Part shown: positions 10,201 through 17,998 of the stretch, in pieces | Layout of the letters: the number at the start of each line of letters is the position of its first letter | How positions within the stretch are numbered: the first letter of the stretch is position 1 | From: Pandoraea terrae | GTDB taxonomy: Bacteria; Pseudomonadota; Gammaproteobacteria; Burkholderiales; Burkholderiaceae | Direction of reading: 5' to 3' | Length of the DNA stretch: 64,000 nt | NCBI RefSeq assembly: GCF_902459695.1 | Contig: NZ_CABPRZ010000002.1 | Coordinates: 248,001-312,000, forward strand | Made by a program: the position numbers and the translations under genes | Notes under the pieces: model-generated | Databases searched by the model: none | What the model was told of the DNA's origin: nothing | Seen by the model: the letters and a program-made list of their open reading frames with translations, nothing else

Positions 10201-10344
10201 CGTCATGACCCTTGCCCTTGGTTTGATGATGCGCTCCCCGACCGGCGCGGCGCCCGACGGGTGAAGCCCGTGCGTCAACATGCCTGTGCCGCGCCCGTCC
10301 CGCCGGAATCGGCCGGCGGGCAGGCGTCTCGTGTCACGAGGCAT
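7249..10344 (-). CDS. Membrane-bound 7TM-DISM / PAS / GGDEF / EAL c-di-GMP turnover protein
   Basis: About 1031 residues. A first membrane helix (IL-rich, near residue 85) leads to a periplasmic 7TMR-DISM-like domain. A seven-helix membrane block follows (about 230-430), then a PAS domain with AYDVTPVGLFTLDDQG, a GGDEF domain and an EAL domain. GGDEF is intact (RTGGDEF), so cyclase activity is plausible. The upstream I-site position reads SADQ rather than RxxD, so product inhibition is probably lost. The EAL signature is EVLLR, with EITET, DDFGAG and AIKIDG retained, so phosphodiesterase activity is also plausible. I chose ATG 10344 because GGAAAG lies 6 bases upstream; ATGs at 10368, 10281 and 10206 are alternatives. 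It ends convergently with the PBP gene and follows the FeeM-like synthase on the same strand. Confidence 0.92.
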   Translation of the reverse strand: MPRDTRRLPAGRFRRDGRGTGMLTHGLHPSGAAPVGERIIKPRARVMTGVSGSERTSKRWGVSARLDELFHTVSLYAVPVAILLLSLLVLFFQENQYAVHGNLPLSFQARGDLPSSFSLEAAEHAVAATPELRQYDTHLSEAPVWFRVAVTPAAANESTYIEFPSRHAQSLVCWRDGAQQPVGHGDRTGVSGGIRVSKAGFSINLGRLKEPAILLCQGTFSGPAHLTLTAWPSSQLSLSEKEFHRSTGLLEGGLLTLSGFVLVTAIINQEWLYVLFAAWLVGNLRLAANSIGADTQWLERAIPTDWDAFVRKLTFAIYYVLTYSLFTQLFRRELQRIGLRWMVMALQWSGVLLFSAAVALPYAHFVPVLWVVAALGIVIVLCLLVRILVMTRSRVALWYSASLAIVLFATFSEVVAAAFNARALAGTLNSVTAALFSSMMAALAIAEQMRAEHQGKLQAQAELRNAYDVTPVGLFTLDDQGAFVRANAALHTMLGIGALGSHEFRWDDFFGQSTWRMLQDVAQQRGESELEILSLPQPDGSSNRYLVKAILANGRIEGSLQDITERAKTMEQLRFLAENDSLTGVPNRRGIEKSLEEAIRTLSDTRPAALAYLDLDRFKLVNDLFGHHAGDEVLRQVCDRVRQRLSADQSVGRTGGDEFIIVFRDATIREAGAIARRLVDAIAGEPYPIGNRAFQVRASIGVIELAADMRVPDAISAADRACREAKKARRELVVYERGASAFRERLDELRLIDALDAGLTPNSLYLEMQPIMAMADPGGSLNFEVLLRMRDGDGNVVPAHRVITAAEENGTIGMIDKWVLSSTLAWLDAHRERLPKTLFVCVNLSGASLNDEHFIRDIFATLAEYERVAGLLCIEITETVALHDLDNTRRFVDRIHTLGGKIALDDFGAGFSSFSYLKDLPVDAIKIDGAFVKSMLTHPANVAIVEAIVALAKNLGMRSVAEWVEDAETLEALSELGVDYVQGYLIARPQSPEAILTADSAVSFIRDPDLAMLLTELGDEYYAYGGRTRMQ

Positions 10345-10393
10345 TACATTCTTTCCATCACTGCCCACTTGCGCGTGTTACCGCTTAACGGCA

Positions 10394-11248
10394 TTACACG
10401 GCCACACTGTAATGTGATGGTTCGAATGCTACAGGTTCGGCGGCAAAAGATAAATCCCGCAAATGCGCGTGGTCACTGGCTTGCGGTAGCGTTAGGCGGT
10501 CTGTGACATCGCCGGACGTTTCATGCAACTGCAGGTCCGGGTGGAAAGTCTGGCACATGAAACCGAAGAGAGGGTGGCCCGCCGCTTGCCAGCGCGGCCG
10601 CGCCATGCCGACTTCGAGGGCCAGCACATGATGGCCGATACCCCCGACGTGCGCCATCGGGATGACCCCTCGATCCGGGAACACCTCCTGGAACATCAGC
10701 GCCTGATACTGCCGGTGCAGCGGCGGGCGCGCCGTAATGACCATCCAATCGATGCCGTTAAGCAGGCAATATTGATAGAACGCCTTGAACAACGTCGTCT
10801 TCACAACCTTACCCATCGGCCCTGAAACCACCCCGAGCCGCGTTGCTTCGGCCAGCGCGCAGTGGGCCAGCCAGTTCGGCAGCGGCGCCGATTCCTCCAG
10901 ATGCAGCGGCTGGAACTGGTTGGTCTGGATTCTCATGGTGCCCAGTGGCGCGCCGTCGAGCCGCGCCTGAGCCACCAGCACGAGGCTACCGGGCTCGCGA
11001 TCGCTGTCCTCCGGCTCGCCGAGCGTCGCCGCCAGCTCCGGCAGATGACGGCCGTAAGCGGACTGGCGCATCGACACGGCTTTCCGGAGGGACGCATCGT
11101 CACGGGCGATCCGGACGGTAAACGGCAGCCGCTCTTCCCGCAGGCTGGCGAGATCGCCGATCGGCAGCCGGGCGGGCGTGAGCACGGCGTCCAAAACCGC
11201 CGGGGTCTGGGCATGGGCAAGCGCGAATTCGTGTGTAAGGTCGTACAT
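10394..11248 (-). CDS. FeeM-type N-acyl amino acid synthase (GNAT/LuxI-like fold)
   Basis: A 284-residue protein whose N-terminal half reads RIARDDASLRKAVSMRQSAYG, followed by LPELAATLGEPEDSD. This is the hallmark of the FeeM catalytic core, a GNAT-fold family related to LuxI autoinducer synthases. Such enzymes transfer acyl chains from acyl-ACP to an amino acid or amine. Further conserved pieces are LGTMRIQTN, LAEATRLGV and a DWMVITARPPLHRQYQALMF-like segment. I chose ATG 11248 because AGGAG lies 8 bases upstream; the GTG three codons earlier would abut that site. It shares strand with the GGDEF/EAL gene (about 50 bp apart), so co-expression with c-di-GMP turnover is possible. The real acceptor is unknown. 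Confidence 0.8.
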   Translation of the reverse strand: MYDLTHEFALAHAQTPAVLDAVLTPARLPIGDLASLREERLPFTVRIARDDASLRKAVSMRQSAYGRHLPELAATLGEPEDSDREPGSLVLVAQARLDGAPLGTMRIQTNQFQPLHLEESAPLPNWLAHCALAEATRLGVVSGPMGKVVKTTLFKAFYQYCLLNGIDWMVITARPPLHRQYQALMFQEVFPDRGVIPMAHVGGIGHHVLALEVGMARPRWQAAGHPLFGFMCQTFHPDLQLHETSGDVTDRLTLPQASDHAHLRDLSFAAEPVAFEPSHYSVAV

Positions 11249-11279
11249 ATGTGACACTCCTGATAGTCGTTGAACGAAT

Positions 11280-11318
11280 GTGCCGACCGCGCGGCACGGA
11301 TCGCCGCGCGGTCGGCAC
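11280..11318 (-). promoter_or_regulatory. Perfect 16-bp-stem hairpin in the leader of the FeeM-like gene
   Basis: GTGCCGACCGCGCGGC (11280-11295), a 7-base loop ACGGATC and GCCGCGCGGTCGGCAC (11303-11318) are perfect inverted repeats. The hairpin ends about 30 bases before the ATG at 11248, just ahead of the AGGAG ribosome site, so it would lie in the 5' leader if transcription starts beyond 11318. Read on the + strand it is followed by CTCTCTTTCTT, so it could also act as a terminator in that direction, but no + strand gene leads into it. A DNA-binding palindrome is the third option. Confidence 0.6.
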
Positions 11319-11551
11319 CTCTCTTTCTTGACCTAGGATTCCTACGTGTCAAGTGCTTATTACTTCGTTGTTTTTTATCGTTTGTCCGACATCGCTCGGC
11401 GTCCTCATCGTGTTGCCCCGCCCACCGCCCGCCCACAAGGCATTCCGCCGGTCGCCCCCCTCCCCGCGCGCCCGCATCCCTCAGGAACACCCCAATCCCG
11501 ACAAGCGTTTTTTATTTCTTCTCCCCCCCTTTACGCGGAATATCGGGTTCT

Positions 11552-11583
11552 GGCAAAATGATAAACCTGTTTATCATTTTGCC
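11552..11583. promoter_or_regulatory. 32-bp perfect palindrome: probable MarR operator
   Basis: GGCAAAATGATAAAC (11552-11566), a 2-base centre CT, and GTTTATCATTTTGCC (11569-11583) match perfectly. It ends 10 bases before the marR ATG at 11594. An ATG inside the palindrome (11558) is in frame but has no ribosome site and would give a leader unlike MarR proteins. MarR regulators bind pseudo-palindromes of about 20 bp over their own promoters, so autorepression and control of the downstream pump is the natural reading. Confidence 0.8.
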
Positions 11584-11593
11584 CGCTGCCTCC

Positions 11594-12043
11594 ATGCCCC
11601 CGATTGATTGGTCGTCCCGTTTCGGCACCCTGGTTCACGATGTCGCCCGGGTGTACTCGCGCTCGTTCGACCGGCGCGCCCGTGACCATTTCGACCTGAC
11701 GCGCGCGCAATGCCGGGTGCTCGTCATGCTCAATCGCTACGGCGTCATGAGCCAGGCGGAACTGGCCGAGCGCATGGAGCTCACCCCGATGGCGCTGGTG
11801 CGCCTGATCGACCGGTTGAGGGAGAAGGAATTGGTACTGCGCTTGCCCGATCCGCGCGACAAACGCGCCTTTCAGTTGCATCTGACCGAAAAATCGAATG
11901 CCAAGATCGACACCATCATTGCGTTCGCGAACGCGGTGGAGACCGAGGCGCTGCAGAATATTTCCGAAGCGGAGCGGGCCGAACTGGTCCGCGTTCTGCG
12001 CAAGGTGCTCGACAACCTGACGTCGTCCGAGCACGAAAGGTAA
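11594..12043 (+). CDS. MarR-family transcriptional repressor
   Basis: A 149-residue MarR protein. The winged helix-turn-helix spans about residues 30-100: FDLTRAQCRVLVMLNRYGVM, SQAELAERMELTPMALVRLI and the wing with DPRDKRAF. N- and C-terminal helices form the dimer interface. MarR proteins are usually released from DNA by phenolic or drug-like ligands. The start at 11594 gives a normal MarR length; the frame is open far upstream without any homologous content. Its stop is three bases before the efflux pump's GTG, so the two form one operon. The perfect palindrome just upstream is the likely operator. Confidence 0.93.
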   Translation: MPPIDWSSRFGTLVHDVARVYSRSFDRRARDHFDLTRAQCRVLVMLNRYGVMSQAELAERMELTPMALVRLIDRLREKELVLRLPDPRDKRAFQLHLTEKSNAKIDTIIAFANAVETEALQNISEAERAELVRVLRKVLDNLTSSEHER

Positions 12044-12046
12044 GAC

Positions 12047-13606
12047 GTGTCCGCCATCCAAGCCGCCGCCCAGGCGCCGTCCGACGAAAAGCATCGCGCC
12101 ATGATCACCATGTCGGTGATGCTCGCCACGGTGCTGCAAACGCTCGACAGCACCATCGCCAACGTGGCGCTGCCCCACATGCAGGGCAGCCTGTCCGCGT
12201 CCCAGGATTCCATCACCTGGGTGTTGACGTCCTATATTGTCGCGGCCGCGATCGCCACGCCCCTCACCGGTACGCTGTGCGCGCGCTTTGGGCGCAAGCG
12301 CGTATTCCTGTGGTCGGTCGCCGGCTTCACCATCGCCTCCGCCCTGTGCGGCATGGCGCAATCGCTCTCGGAAATCGTCGTCGCCCGATTGTTTCAGGGC
12401 ATCTGCGGCGCCGCGCTGGTGCCGCTCTCGCAGGCCACCATGCTCGACATCAACCCGCCGCACAAGCACGGCTCGGCGATGGCGGTGTTCGGCATGGGCG
12501 TGATGGTCGGTCCGATCCTGGGCCCGTCGCTGGGCGGATGGCTGACCGACAGCTATAACTGGCGCTGGGTGTTCTACATCAACCTGCCGATCGGACTGAT
12601 TGCGCTTCTCGGCATCGCCGCCTACCTGCGCGAACCGCCGCCGGTCAAGGTGGAGAAATTCGATTCCCTCGGTTTCGTCACGCTGGGGCTCGCCATCGGC
12701 CTGCTCCAGCTATTGCTTGACCGGGGAGAGCAGCAGGATTGGCTCAGTTCGCCCGAAATCTGGATGGAAATGCTCGGTGCGATCATCTGCTTCGCGTATT
12801 TCGTCGTCCATACTTGGACAACCCACGCGCATTCCTTCTTCAACCGTGCCCTGCTGCGGGACCGCAACTTCAATACCGGCGTGATCTACATCTTCGTGGT
12901 GGGGATCATTCTGTATGCGACGCGGGCGCTTCTGCCGCCGATGCTGCAGAGCCTGTTCGGCTATCCCGCCATCCTCACGGGCCTCGTGACCGCGCCGTCC
13001 GGCGCCGGGACGATGCTGGCAATGCTGTTCGTCGGCCGGCTGGTCGGCCGCGTCGACGTACGGCTGCTGCTCGGCTTCGGTTTCGCGGCCACGGCGTTTT
13101 CGCTCTACCAGATGGCCGGCTATACGACCACGCTGAGCCCGTCGGACATTGTCTGGCCGGGCGTCATCCAGGGTTTCGGCCTCGGCTTCGTGTTCGTGCC
13201 GCTCACCACGATCACGTTTTCCACCCTGGCCTCGCACCTGCGTGCGGATGGCGCCGCCATCTACAGCCTGTCGCGCAATATCGGCAGCAGTATCGGGATT
13301 TCCGTCGTGCAGACGCTGCTCACGCAGAATACGCAGATCAACCACGCCTCGCTTGCGCAGCACGTGAGCCCGTACGCCTCGCTCGGCGACGGCGCGGCAG
13401 ACATGTTCACCCGGGCCTACGGCGCGTCGGGGCTGGCGGCGCTCAACGCCGAGATCACCCGGCAGGCAGCGATGATTGCCTATCTCGACGACTTCAAGCT
13501 GATGATGATCATGACGATCGTGGTCATGCCGCTGCTGCTCCTGATCCGGGTCAAGAAGCGGCACGCCGCAGAACCGGAGGAAATAATGCATATTGCGGCC
13601 GACTGA
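12047..13606 (+). CDS. DHA2-family (EmrB/QacA-type) 14-TM MFS drug efflux pump
   Basis: A 519-residue membrane protein with the EmrB layout of about 14 helices. Helix 1 carries LQTLDSTIANVALPHMQG, the DHA2 motif around the conserved D-T-T/I-x-N-V-A. The motif A loop is RFGRKRVFLW, and motif C is GPILGPSLGGWLTD. It would export hydrophobic or phenolic compounds by proton antiport. The GTG start lies three bases after the marR stop, so translation is likely coupled. No membrane-fusion partner (emrA) or outer-membrane channel is adjacent, so either it works alone or a partner is encoded elsewhere. The substrate cannot be read from sequence. Confidence 0.94.
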   Translation: MSAIQAAAQAPSDEKHRAMITMSVMLATVLQTLDSTIANVALPHMQGSLSASQDSITWVLTSYIVAAAIATPLTGTLCARFGRKRVFLWSVAGFTIASALCGMAQSLSEIVVARLFQGICGAALVPLSQATMLDINPPHKHGSAMAVFGMGVMVGPILGPSLGGWLTDSYNWRWVFYINLPIGLIALLGIAAYLREPPPVKVEKFDSLGFVTLGLAIGLLQLLLDRGEQQDWLSSPEIWMEMLGAIICFAYFVVHTWTTHAHSFFNRALLRDRNFNTGVIYIFVVGIILYATRALLPPMLQSLFGYPAILTGLVTAPSGAGTMLAMLFVGRLVGRVDVRLLLGFGFAATAFSLYQMAGYTTTLSPSDIVWPGVIQGFGLGFVFVPLTTITFSTLASHLRADGAAIYSLSRNIGSSIGISVVQTLLTQNTQINHASLAQHVSPYASLGDGAADMFTRAYGASGLAALNAEITRQAAMIAYLDDFKLMMIMTIVVMPLLLLIRVKKRHAAEPEEIMHIAAD

Positions 13607-13616
13607 CGACTCGGGG

Positions 13617-13644
13617 CATCGGCGGCGCCGGCGCCACCGGCATG
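13617..13644. terminator. Possible bidirectional hairpin between convergent genes
   Basis: CATC-GGCGGCGCC pairs with GGCGCCACC-GGCATG around 13630, with one mismatch and one bulge. It lies between the stop of the efflux pump and the stop of the IclR gene. There is no T-tract on either side, so termination is only suggested by position. Confidence 0.3.
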
Positions 13645-13653
13645 CGCCCGGCC

Positions 13654-14490
13654 TCAGATCTCCTGGCGCCGCCGCACCGAGATGGCGCTCGCCGTGGAAA
13701 GGACAAGATCGGCGAACCGGCGCTCGTCGCGCTCGGCCTGCCAGCGCACCCGCGGCACCGCGATGTTGATCGCGCCGATCGCGCGGCCGTCCTGATTGGT
13801 GACCGCCGCGGCCGTCGAGATATCGCCCATGAAGTATTCGTCTTCGGTATGCGAATATCCCACCTTGCGAATCCGCGCGATCCGCTCCTTGATCTTGCGG
13901 ACGTTCGTGAGGGTCGACGGCGTATACGCGACGAGATTGGTGCGGGCGAGAATGTCGTCGACTTCGTCGTCGCCAAGCGTCGCGAGCATTGCCAGCCCCG
14001 GCGCCGTGCAATAGGCCGGCAGGCGCGAGCCGACGATCACGTTCGCGTTGAACACGTTGCGGCTCACGATCCGCAGGACAAACACGATGTCCGTATCGAG
14101 CCGCACCGTCAGGTTGGTCGCCTCCTCGACTTCGGCGGCCAGTTGCTGAAGATACGGCGCGGCGCGGCTCACCAGTTCGTTTGACACAAGATAGTGATAC
14201 GTAAAGTCGAGCAGTTTCGGCGAGAGCTCATACTTCTTGCTTTGCGTGTCCTTGAGCAGATAGCCAAGCGCAGCGAGTGTGTAGGTGAAGCGCTGCGCGG
14301 CGCTGATGTCGAAGCCGGTCGCTGCAGCGATCTCGGAAAGCGAGAGGTGGCGTTTTGAACCGTCGAACGCCGTGAGCACCTTCATCGCCTTCTCGACCGA
14401 CTGGACGTACAGCGTCGATTCGGTCGACAACGGGGTCGCGTCATCGGACGACGCCTTCGCACGGGGTTTGCTGATTTTTTGCGTGGCCAC
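13654..14490 (-). CDS. IclR-family transcriptional regulator
   Basis: A 278-residue regulator. After a basic, low-complexity N-terminus of about 28 residues comes an IclR winged helix (about 30-95): VQSVEKAMKVLTAFDG, LSLSEIAAATGFDISAAQRF and a DTQSKKYELSPKLLDF wing. An IclR effector-binding domain follows, with VRLDTDIVFVLRI, the SRLPAYCTAPGLAMLA segment typical of the family, and INIAVPRVRW near the end. It is the last gene of a co-directional set with a CoA ligase, an ABC importer and a crotonase. A 140-bp AT-rich gap before it could hold its own promoter. It most likely senses the imported acid or its CoA ester, but that is inference. Confidence 0.92.
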   Translation of the reverse strand: MATQKISKPRAKASSDDATPLSTESTLYVQSVEKAMKVLTAFDGSKRHLSLSEIAAATGFDISAAQRFTYTLAALGYLLKDTQSKKYELSPKLLDFTYHYLVSNELVSRAAPYLQQLAAEVEEATNLTVRLDTDIVFVLRIVSRNVFNANVIVGSRLPAYCTAPGLAMLATLGDDEVDDILARTNLVAYTPSTLTNVRKIKERIARIRKVGYSHTEDEYFMGDISTAAAVTNQDGRAIGAINIAVPRVRWQAERDERRFADLVLSTASAISVRRRQEI

Positions 14491-14630
14491 GATGAGGAGC
14501 AGGGAAATAGGGGCGGATGGGCTGAAATTATCTCATAAAAATAAGACTCTATTTGCATTCGATAACCCGAGGCCCTTTCACGTGAATACACGCGTCACGG
14601 CGGGCCCTGCCCCGATCCGCCTTGCGCGTC

Positions 14631-16241
14631 TCAGGCCGGGATACCGATGCGGTCCCAGGCGGCGCCGGCGTCGCGGGCCAGCAAGTGCTTCTTGATGCGT
14701 TCGCTCGGTGTCGTCTCGAACCGGTCCGCGCGCAAATAGTAACGCGGACACTGATAGCTGGCGAGCTTCTCGGCGGCCCACGCGGACAAGGCTGGCCATT
14801 CGACGCATGCCCCTTCGCGAAATTGCACGTACAGCAGGATCTCCTGCTCGCCGATCGCGCTGGCGACGCCGACCGCCGCGCTGGCGGCAATGGCCGGATG
14901 GCGTGCGAAAACGCGTTCGATCTCCCACGCAGACACGTTTTCACCGCGCACGCGCATGCTGTCGGTGCGGCGGCCGACGAAATACAAGTCGCCATGAGCA
15001 TCGCGCCGCGCGCTGTCGCCAGTATGAAGCTTGCCGTCACGCAACGCGCTGGCGGTGGCATCGGGATTGTCGAGATACCCCGGCAGAAATACGCCCTCGA
15101 CATCGCTCGACAGCACCACTTCCCCGATCTCGCCATCGGTGACCGGCAGGCCGTCGTCGCCAAGCAGCTCCAGCGTGAGCCATGGTAATGGCTTGCCGAT
15201 GGAACCGGGCTTGTCTGCGTCGTTCAGGGTCGCGAAGCTCGAGCACTCGGTCATGCCGTAGCATTCACGAAGCGCACATTGCAGGCGCTCGCGTGTGGCT
15301 TGCCACGCACTGACCGAGACGCCCGCCCCCCACGCCACGCGCAGGCTATGATGCTTGGGCTGCGATTGTGCGGGCAGTTGCATCAGAATGTCGAGAATGC
15401 CGCCGAGGTAATGCAGCTGCGTCGCTTGCGACGCTTCGCATTGCGCCCAAAATCGGCTCGCCGAGAAGCGCTCCACCACGTGAAGCTCCACATGGCACAG
15501 GAACGGCAGCAACAACATCTGCGCGCCGCCGATATGGCACAGCGGCTCCCACAGGAACAAACGGTCGCCATCGCGCCCGTCGGCAACGCGCAAGGCCGCT
15601 TCGCTGGCGATCCGCATCATGCGGTGCGTGAACAGCACGCCCTTGGGCGCCCCTGTCGTGCCAGACGTATAGATGATGCACAACGTATCGTCGTGACGCA
15701 CGGCCGGCAATGGCAGCGCCGCGCCCGATGACGTCGCGGCGGCGTCCGTCATCACATCCGCGAGCCAAACGCGCGGTACGGCAACGCCGGGGCGTTCAAC
15801 GGATTCGGCGCTCAGCGCGTCGCTGGCCGCAAGGACATCGCCAAAGCACGGTTCGCTCACGAGCAGCTTGGGCGCCGCATGCTGCAGCAGGTACTGCAGG
15901 CCGTCGCCCTTGAGGCGCGTATTGACCGGCACCCACACCAGTCCGGACAGCATCAGCGCGTAGATCAACGCAATCTGTTCGGCACTGTTGCCGAGCATGA
16001 CGGCCACGCGGTCGCCGTGGCGCAACCCTTGCGCCGCCAGCCACCCCTGGAGTGCCGCAACTTGCCGGGCCATTTCCGCGCGGCCGATGGCACGACCCTC
16101 GTAGACGACGACCGGCGCGGCTGCGCGCTCGGCGTCGAGCAGCCCGGCATGCAGCAGCGGTGCGACGTCGAGCCCGTCGCCGTGGGCGCGCTGCGGGAAG
16201 TATTTCGTATAGGGATGCGAGGGGGAGTGCATGGTCTTCAA
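14631..16241 (-). CDS. AMP-forming acyl-CoA synthetase/ligase
   Basis: A 536-residue member of the ANL superfamily, which adenylates a carboxylic acid and transfers it to CoA. Visible motifs are the P-loop IYTSGTTGAPKG (about residues 190-200), ECYGMTECSS (A5), the TGD of LHTGDSARRD (A7), GRRTDSMRVRGENVSAWEIE-like A8 near 430, and the C-terminal Lys in SERIKKHLL near 517. The A8 segment with MRVRGENVSAWEIE resembles crotonobetaine/carnitine-CoA ligases, but substrate cannot be fixed. Its ATG overlaps the permease stop (ATGA at 16238-16241), so it is translationally coupled to the importer. That supports activation of the imported compound directly to a CoA ester. Confidence 0.93.
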   Translation of the reverse strand: MKTMHSPSHPYTKYFPQRAHGDGLDVAPLLHAGLLDAERAAAPVVVYEGRAIGRAEMARQVAALQGWLAAQGLRHGDRVAVMLGNSAEQIALIYALMLSGLVWVPVNTRLKGDGLQYLLQHAAPKLLVSEPCFGDVLAASDALSAESVERPGVAVPRVWLADVMTDAAATSSGAALPLPAVRHDDTLCIIYTSGTTGAPKGVLFTHRMMRIASEAALRVADGRDGDRLFLWEPLCHIGGAQMLLLPFLCHVELHVVERFSASRFWAQCEASQATQLHYLGGILDILMQLPAQSQPKHHSLRVAWGAGVSVSAWQATRERLQCALRECYGMTECSSFATLNDADKPGSIGKPLPWLTLELLGDDGLPVTDGEIGEVVLSSDVEGVFLPGYLDNPDATASALRDGKLHTGDSARRDAHGDLYFVGRRTDSMRVRGENVSAWEIERVFARHPAIAASAAVGVASAIGEQEILLYVQFREGACVEWPALSAWAAEKLASYQCPRYYLRADRFETTPSERIKKHLLARDAGAAWDRIGIPA

Positions 16242-17986
16242 TAGCTATGACGTTTGAAATACGAGGACAGCCAGACGACGAAGGCCACCAGGAACACCAG
16301 CGACGTGGCCACTGCGGCGAGCGTCGGCGTGACGGCGAGCTGGATGTCGTCCCACATCTGCTTGGGCAGCGTGGTGTTGAGGCCGCCCGATACGAAGATG
16401 GCGATCGTCAGGTCGTCGAACGAGACAATGAACGCGAACAGGAACGCCGCGCCAAGACTGGACGCGAGCAGCGGCAACAACACCGTACGCACCCGCGTGA
16501 AACCCGACGCGCCGAGCATCTTCGCGGCATCGTCGAGACGCCAGTCGAAACGCTTGAAGCTTGCCGACAGCGTCACTACCACATAGGGAATCGCCAGCAC
16601 CGTGTGTCCGATGACGAGGCCGGCATCCGAGCCCGTCAGGCCCAGCCGGGCGAACAGATACAGCAGCCCGACCGCGATCACGATGCGCGGCACGATGAGC
16701 GGCGCAATGAACATCGCAAACAGCGGTTTGCTGTAGCGGCCAGACATGCGCGACAGGGCCAGCGTCGCCCCGAAGCCGAGGGCGAGCGCGAGCACGGCCG
16801 TCGAGAAGCCGACCGCGAGCGAGCGCCACAGCGCGGCTTGCCAGACAGCCGAACTCAGGAACGCCCCGAACCATTTCAGGCTGAACAGATCCGGCGGAAA
16901 CGCCACGAACGGACTGCGCGTGAACGCCAGCGGCACCACGAACGCGATCGGCAGCACCAGCAGCAGCACAGCCGCCCACGTATACAGCTTCAAGCCGCGG
17001 TTGCCCGGCACACGCCCGGCGCGATGAAAATGCAACTTCCCGGCCGCGCGGCCGATCGCCAGCAGCACCGGCAACGCGCGGCCGCCCTGCCCGCCTTTAG
17101 GGCGCGGTGCATCGCCCGACAGCGACGACAGGCCGACCACCCGGTCGTAGACATAGAACACCAGGATCGAGCACAGCAGCAGCACGGTTGACAGCGCGCC
17201 GGCGAAACGCAGGTCGAACAATTCGAGCACCGACGAGATCACCAGTTGCGCAATCATCGATTCCTTCGGCGAGCCGAGCAGTGCCGGCACGATGAAGAAG
17301 CCGAGACTCGTGATGAATACCAGCAGGCCGGCGGCGGCCGCGCCCGGCTCCGACAGCGGCAGGAAAATCGTGAAGAAGCCCGTGGCGCGGTCCGCGCCGA
17401 GCGTCTCGGCGGCTTGCACCAGCTGTGTGTTGATGCCTTGCATGATCGGCAGCATCGTCATCACGGCGAGCGGCAGCATCGCGTGCACCATGCCGATCAG
17501 CACACCCATCATCGACGGCGCCAGCGTCGACGTGTCGGCAATCAGTCCGAGGTGCGACGCGATGGTCGTCAGCACGCCGGTTTTCGACAGCAACAGCATC
17601 CAGGCATACGTCTTGACGAGATAGCTGGTCCAGAACGGCAGCATGATCCAGAGCAGCCAGCGTTCGCGGGCCCGGGCCGTCAGACGCGCGAGCAGGTAAG
17701 CGATCGGATAGCCGAGCACGACCGACAGCGCGGCCGTCAGGAATGCGATCCAGAACGTCGTAAGCATCACTTTCGCGTAGACCGGCGTGTGCGTCATGCG
17801 CGCGAATTGTGCCGTGGACAGCACGCCATCGGCGTTGTACAGACCGCCCTGCAGGATCTCGACGACCGGCACGACGAAAAACACCACGAGGAACAACAGC
17901 GCCGGCACCGCGGGCAACCAGGCGCGCAGGCGGCGCGGCCAGGACGGCCGCGTTCCCGCTTGGGGCAAGCGTTGAGCAAGCAACAT
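16238..17986 (-). CDS. Fused PotB-PotC-type ABC transporter permease
   Basis: A 582-residue protein with two complete binding-protein-dependent permease modules in one chain, separated by a basic linker near residue 300 (DAPRPKGGQGGR). Each half has about six helices and an EAA-type cytoplasmic loop that contacts the ATPase: AAETLGADRATGFFTIFLP in the first, DAAKMLGASGFTRVRTVLLP in the second. Spermidine/putrescine (POT-family) importers normally use two separate proteins; here one fused chain supplies both. The frame is continuous, with no sign of sequencing error at the junction. The gene lies 12 bp after the ATPase gene and overlaps the CoA ligase start. Confidence 0.93.
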   Translation of the reverse strand: MLLAQRLPQAGTRPSWPRRLRAWLPAVPALLFLVVFFVVPVVEILQGGLYNADGVLSTAQFARMTHTPVYAKVMLTTFWIAFLTAALSVVLGYPIAYLLARLTARARERWLLWIMLPFWTSYLVKTYAWMLLLSKTGVLTTIASHLGLIADTSTLAPSMMGVLIGMVHAMLPLAVMTMLPIMQGINTQLVQAAETLGADRATGFFTIFLPLSEPGAAAAGLLVFITSLGFFIVPALLGSPKESMIAQLVISSVLELFDLRFAGALSTVLLLCSILVFYVYDRVVGLSSLSGDAPRPKGGQGGRALPVLLAIGRAAGKLHFHRAGRVPGNRGLKLYTWAAVLLLVLPIAFVVPLAFTRSPFVAFPPDLFSLKWFGAFLSSAVWQAALWRSLAVGFSTAVLALALGFGATLALSRMSGRYSKPLFAMFIAPLIVPRIVIAVGLLYLFARLGLTGSDAGLVIGHTVLAIPYVVVTLSASFKRFDWRLDDAAKMLGASGFTRVRTVLLPLLASSLGAAFLFAFIVSFDDLTIAIFVSGGLNTTLPKQMWDDIQLAVTPTLAAVATSLVFLVAFVVWLSSYFKRHSY

Positions 17987-17998
17987 GGGAAGGCTTCC

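Larger units (their letters stand above)
11249..11593. other. Intergenic control region between the FeeM-like gene and marR
   Basis: These 345 bases separate two divergent genes. They contain the 16-bp-arm hairpin (11280-11318), then about 230 bases with no recognisable gene, pyrimidine-rich around 11440-11530, and the perfect MarR palindrome (11552-11583). Short frames here have no family resemblance and no ribosome site. Confidence 0.6.

Noticed and set aside
11558-11593. Upstream ATG (MINLF...) as the marR start
   Set aside because: This ATG lies inside the perfect palindrome, lacks a ribosome site and would add 12 residues unlike MarR N-termini. ATG 11594 gives the family length.
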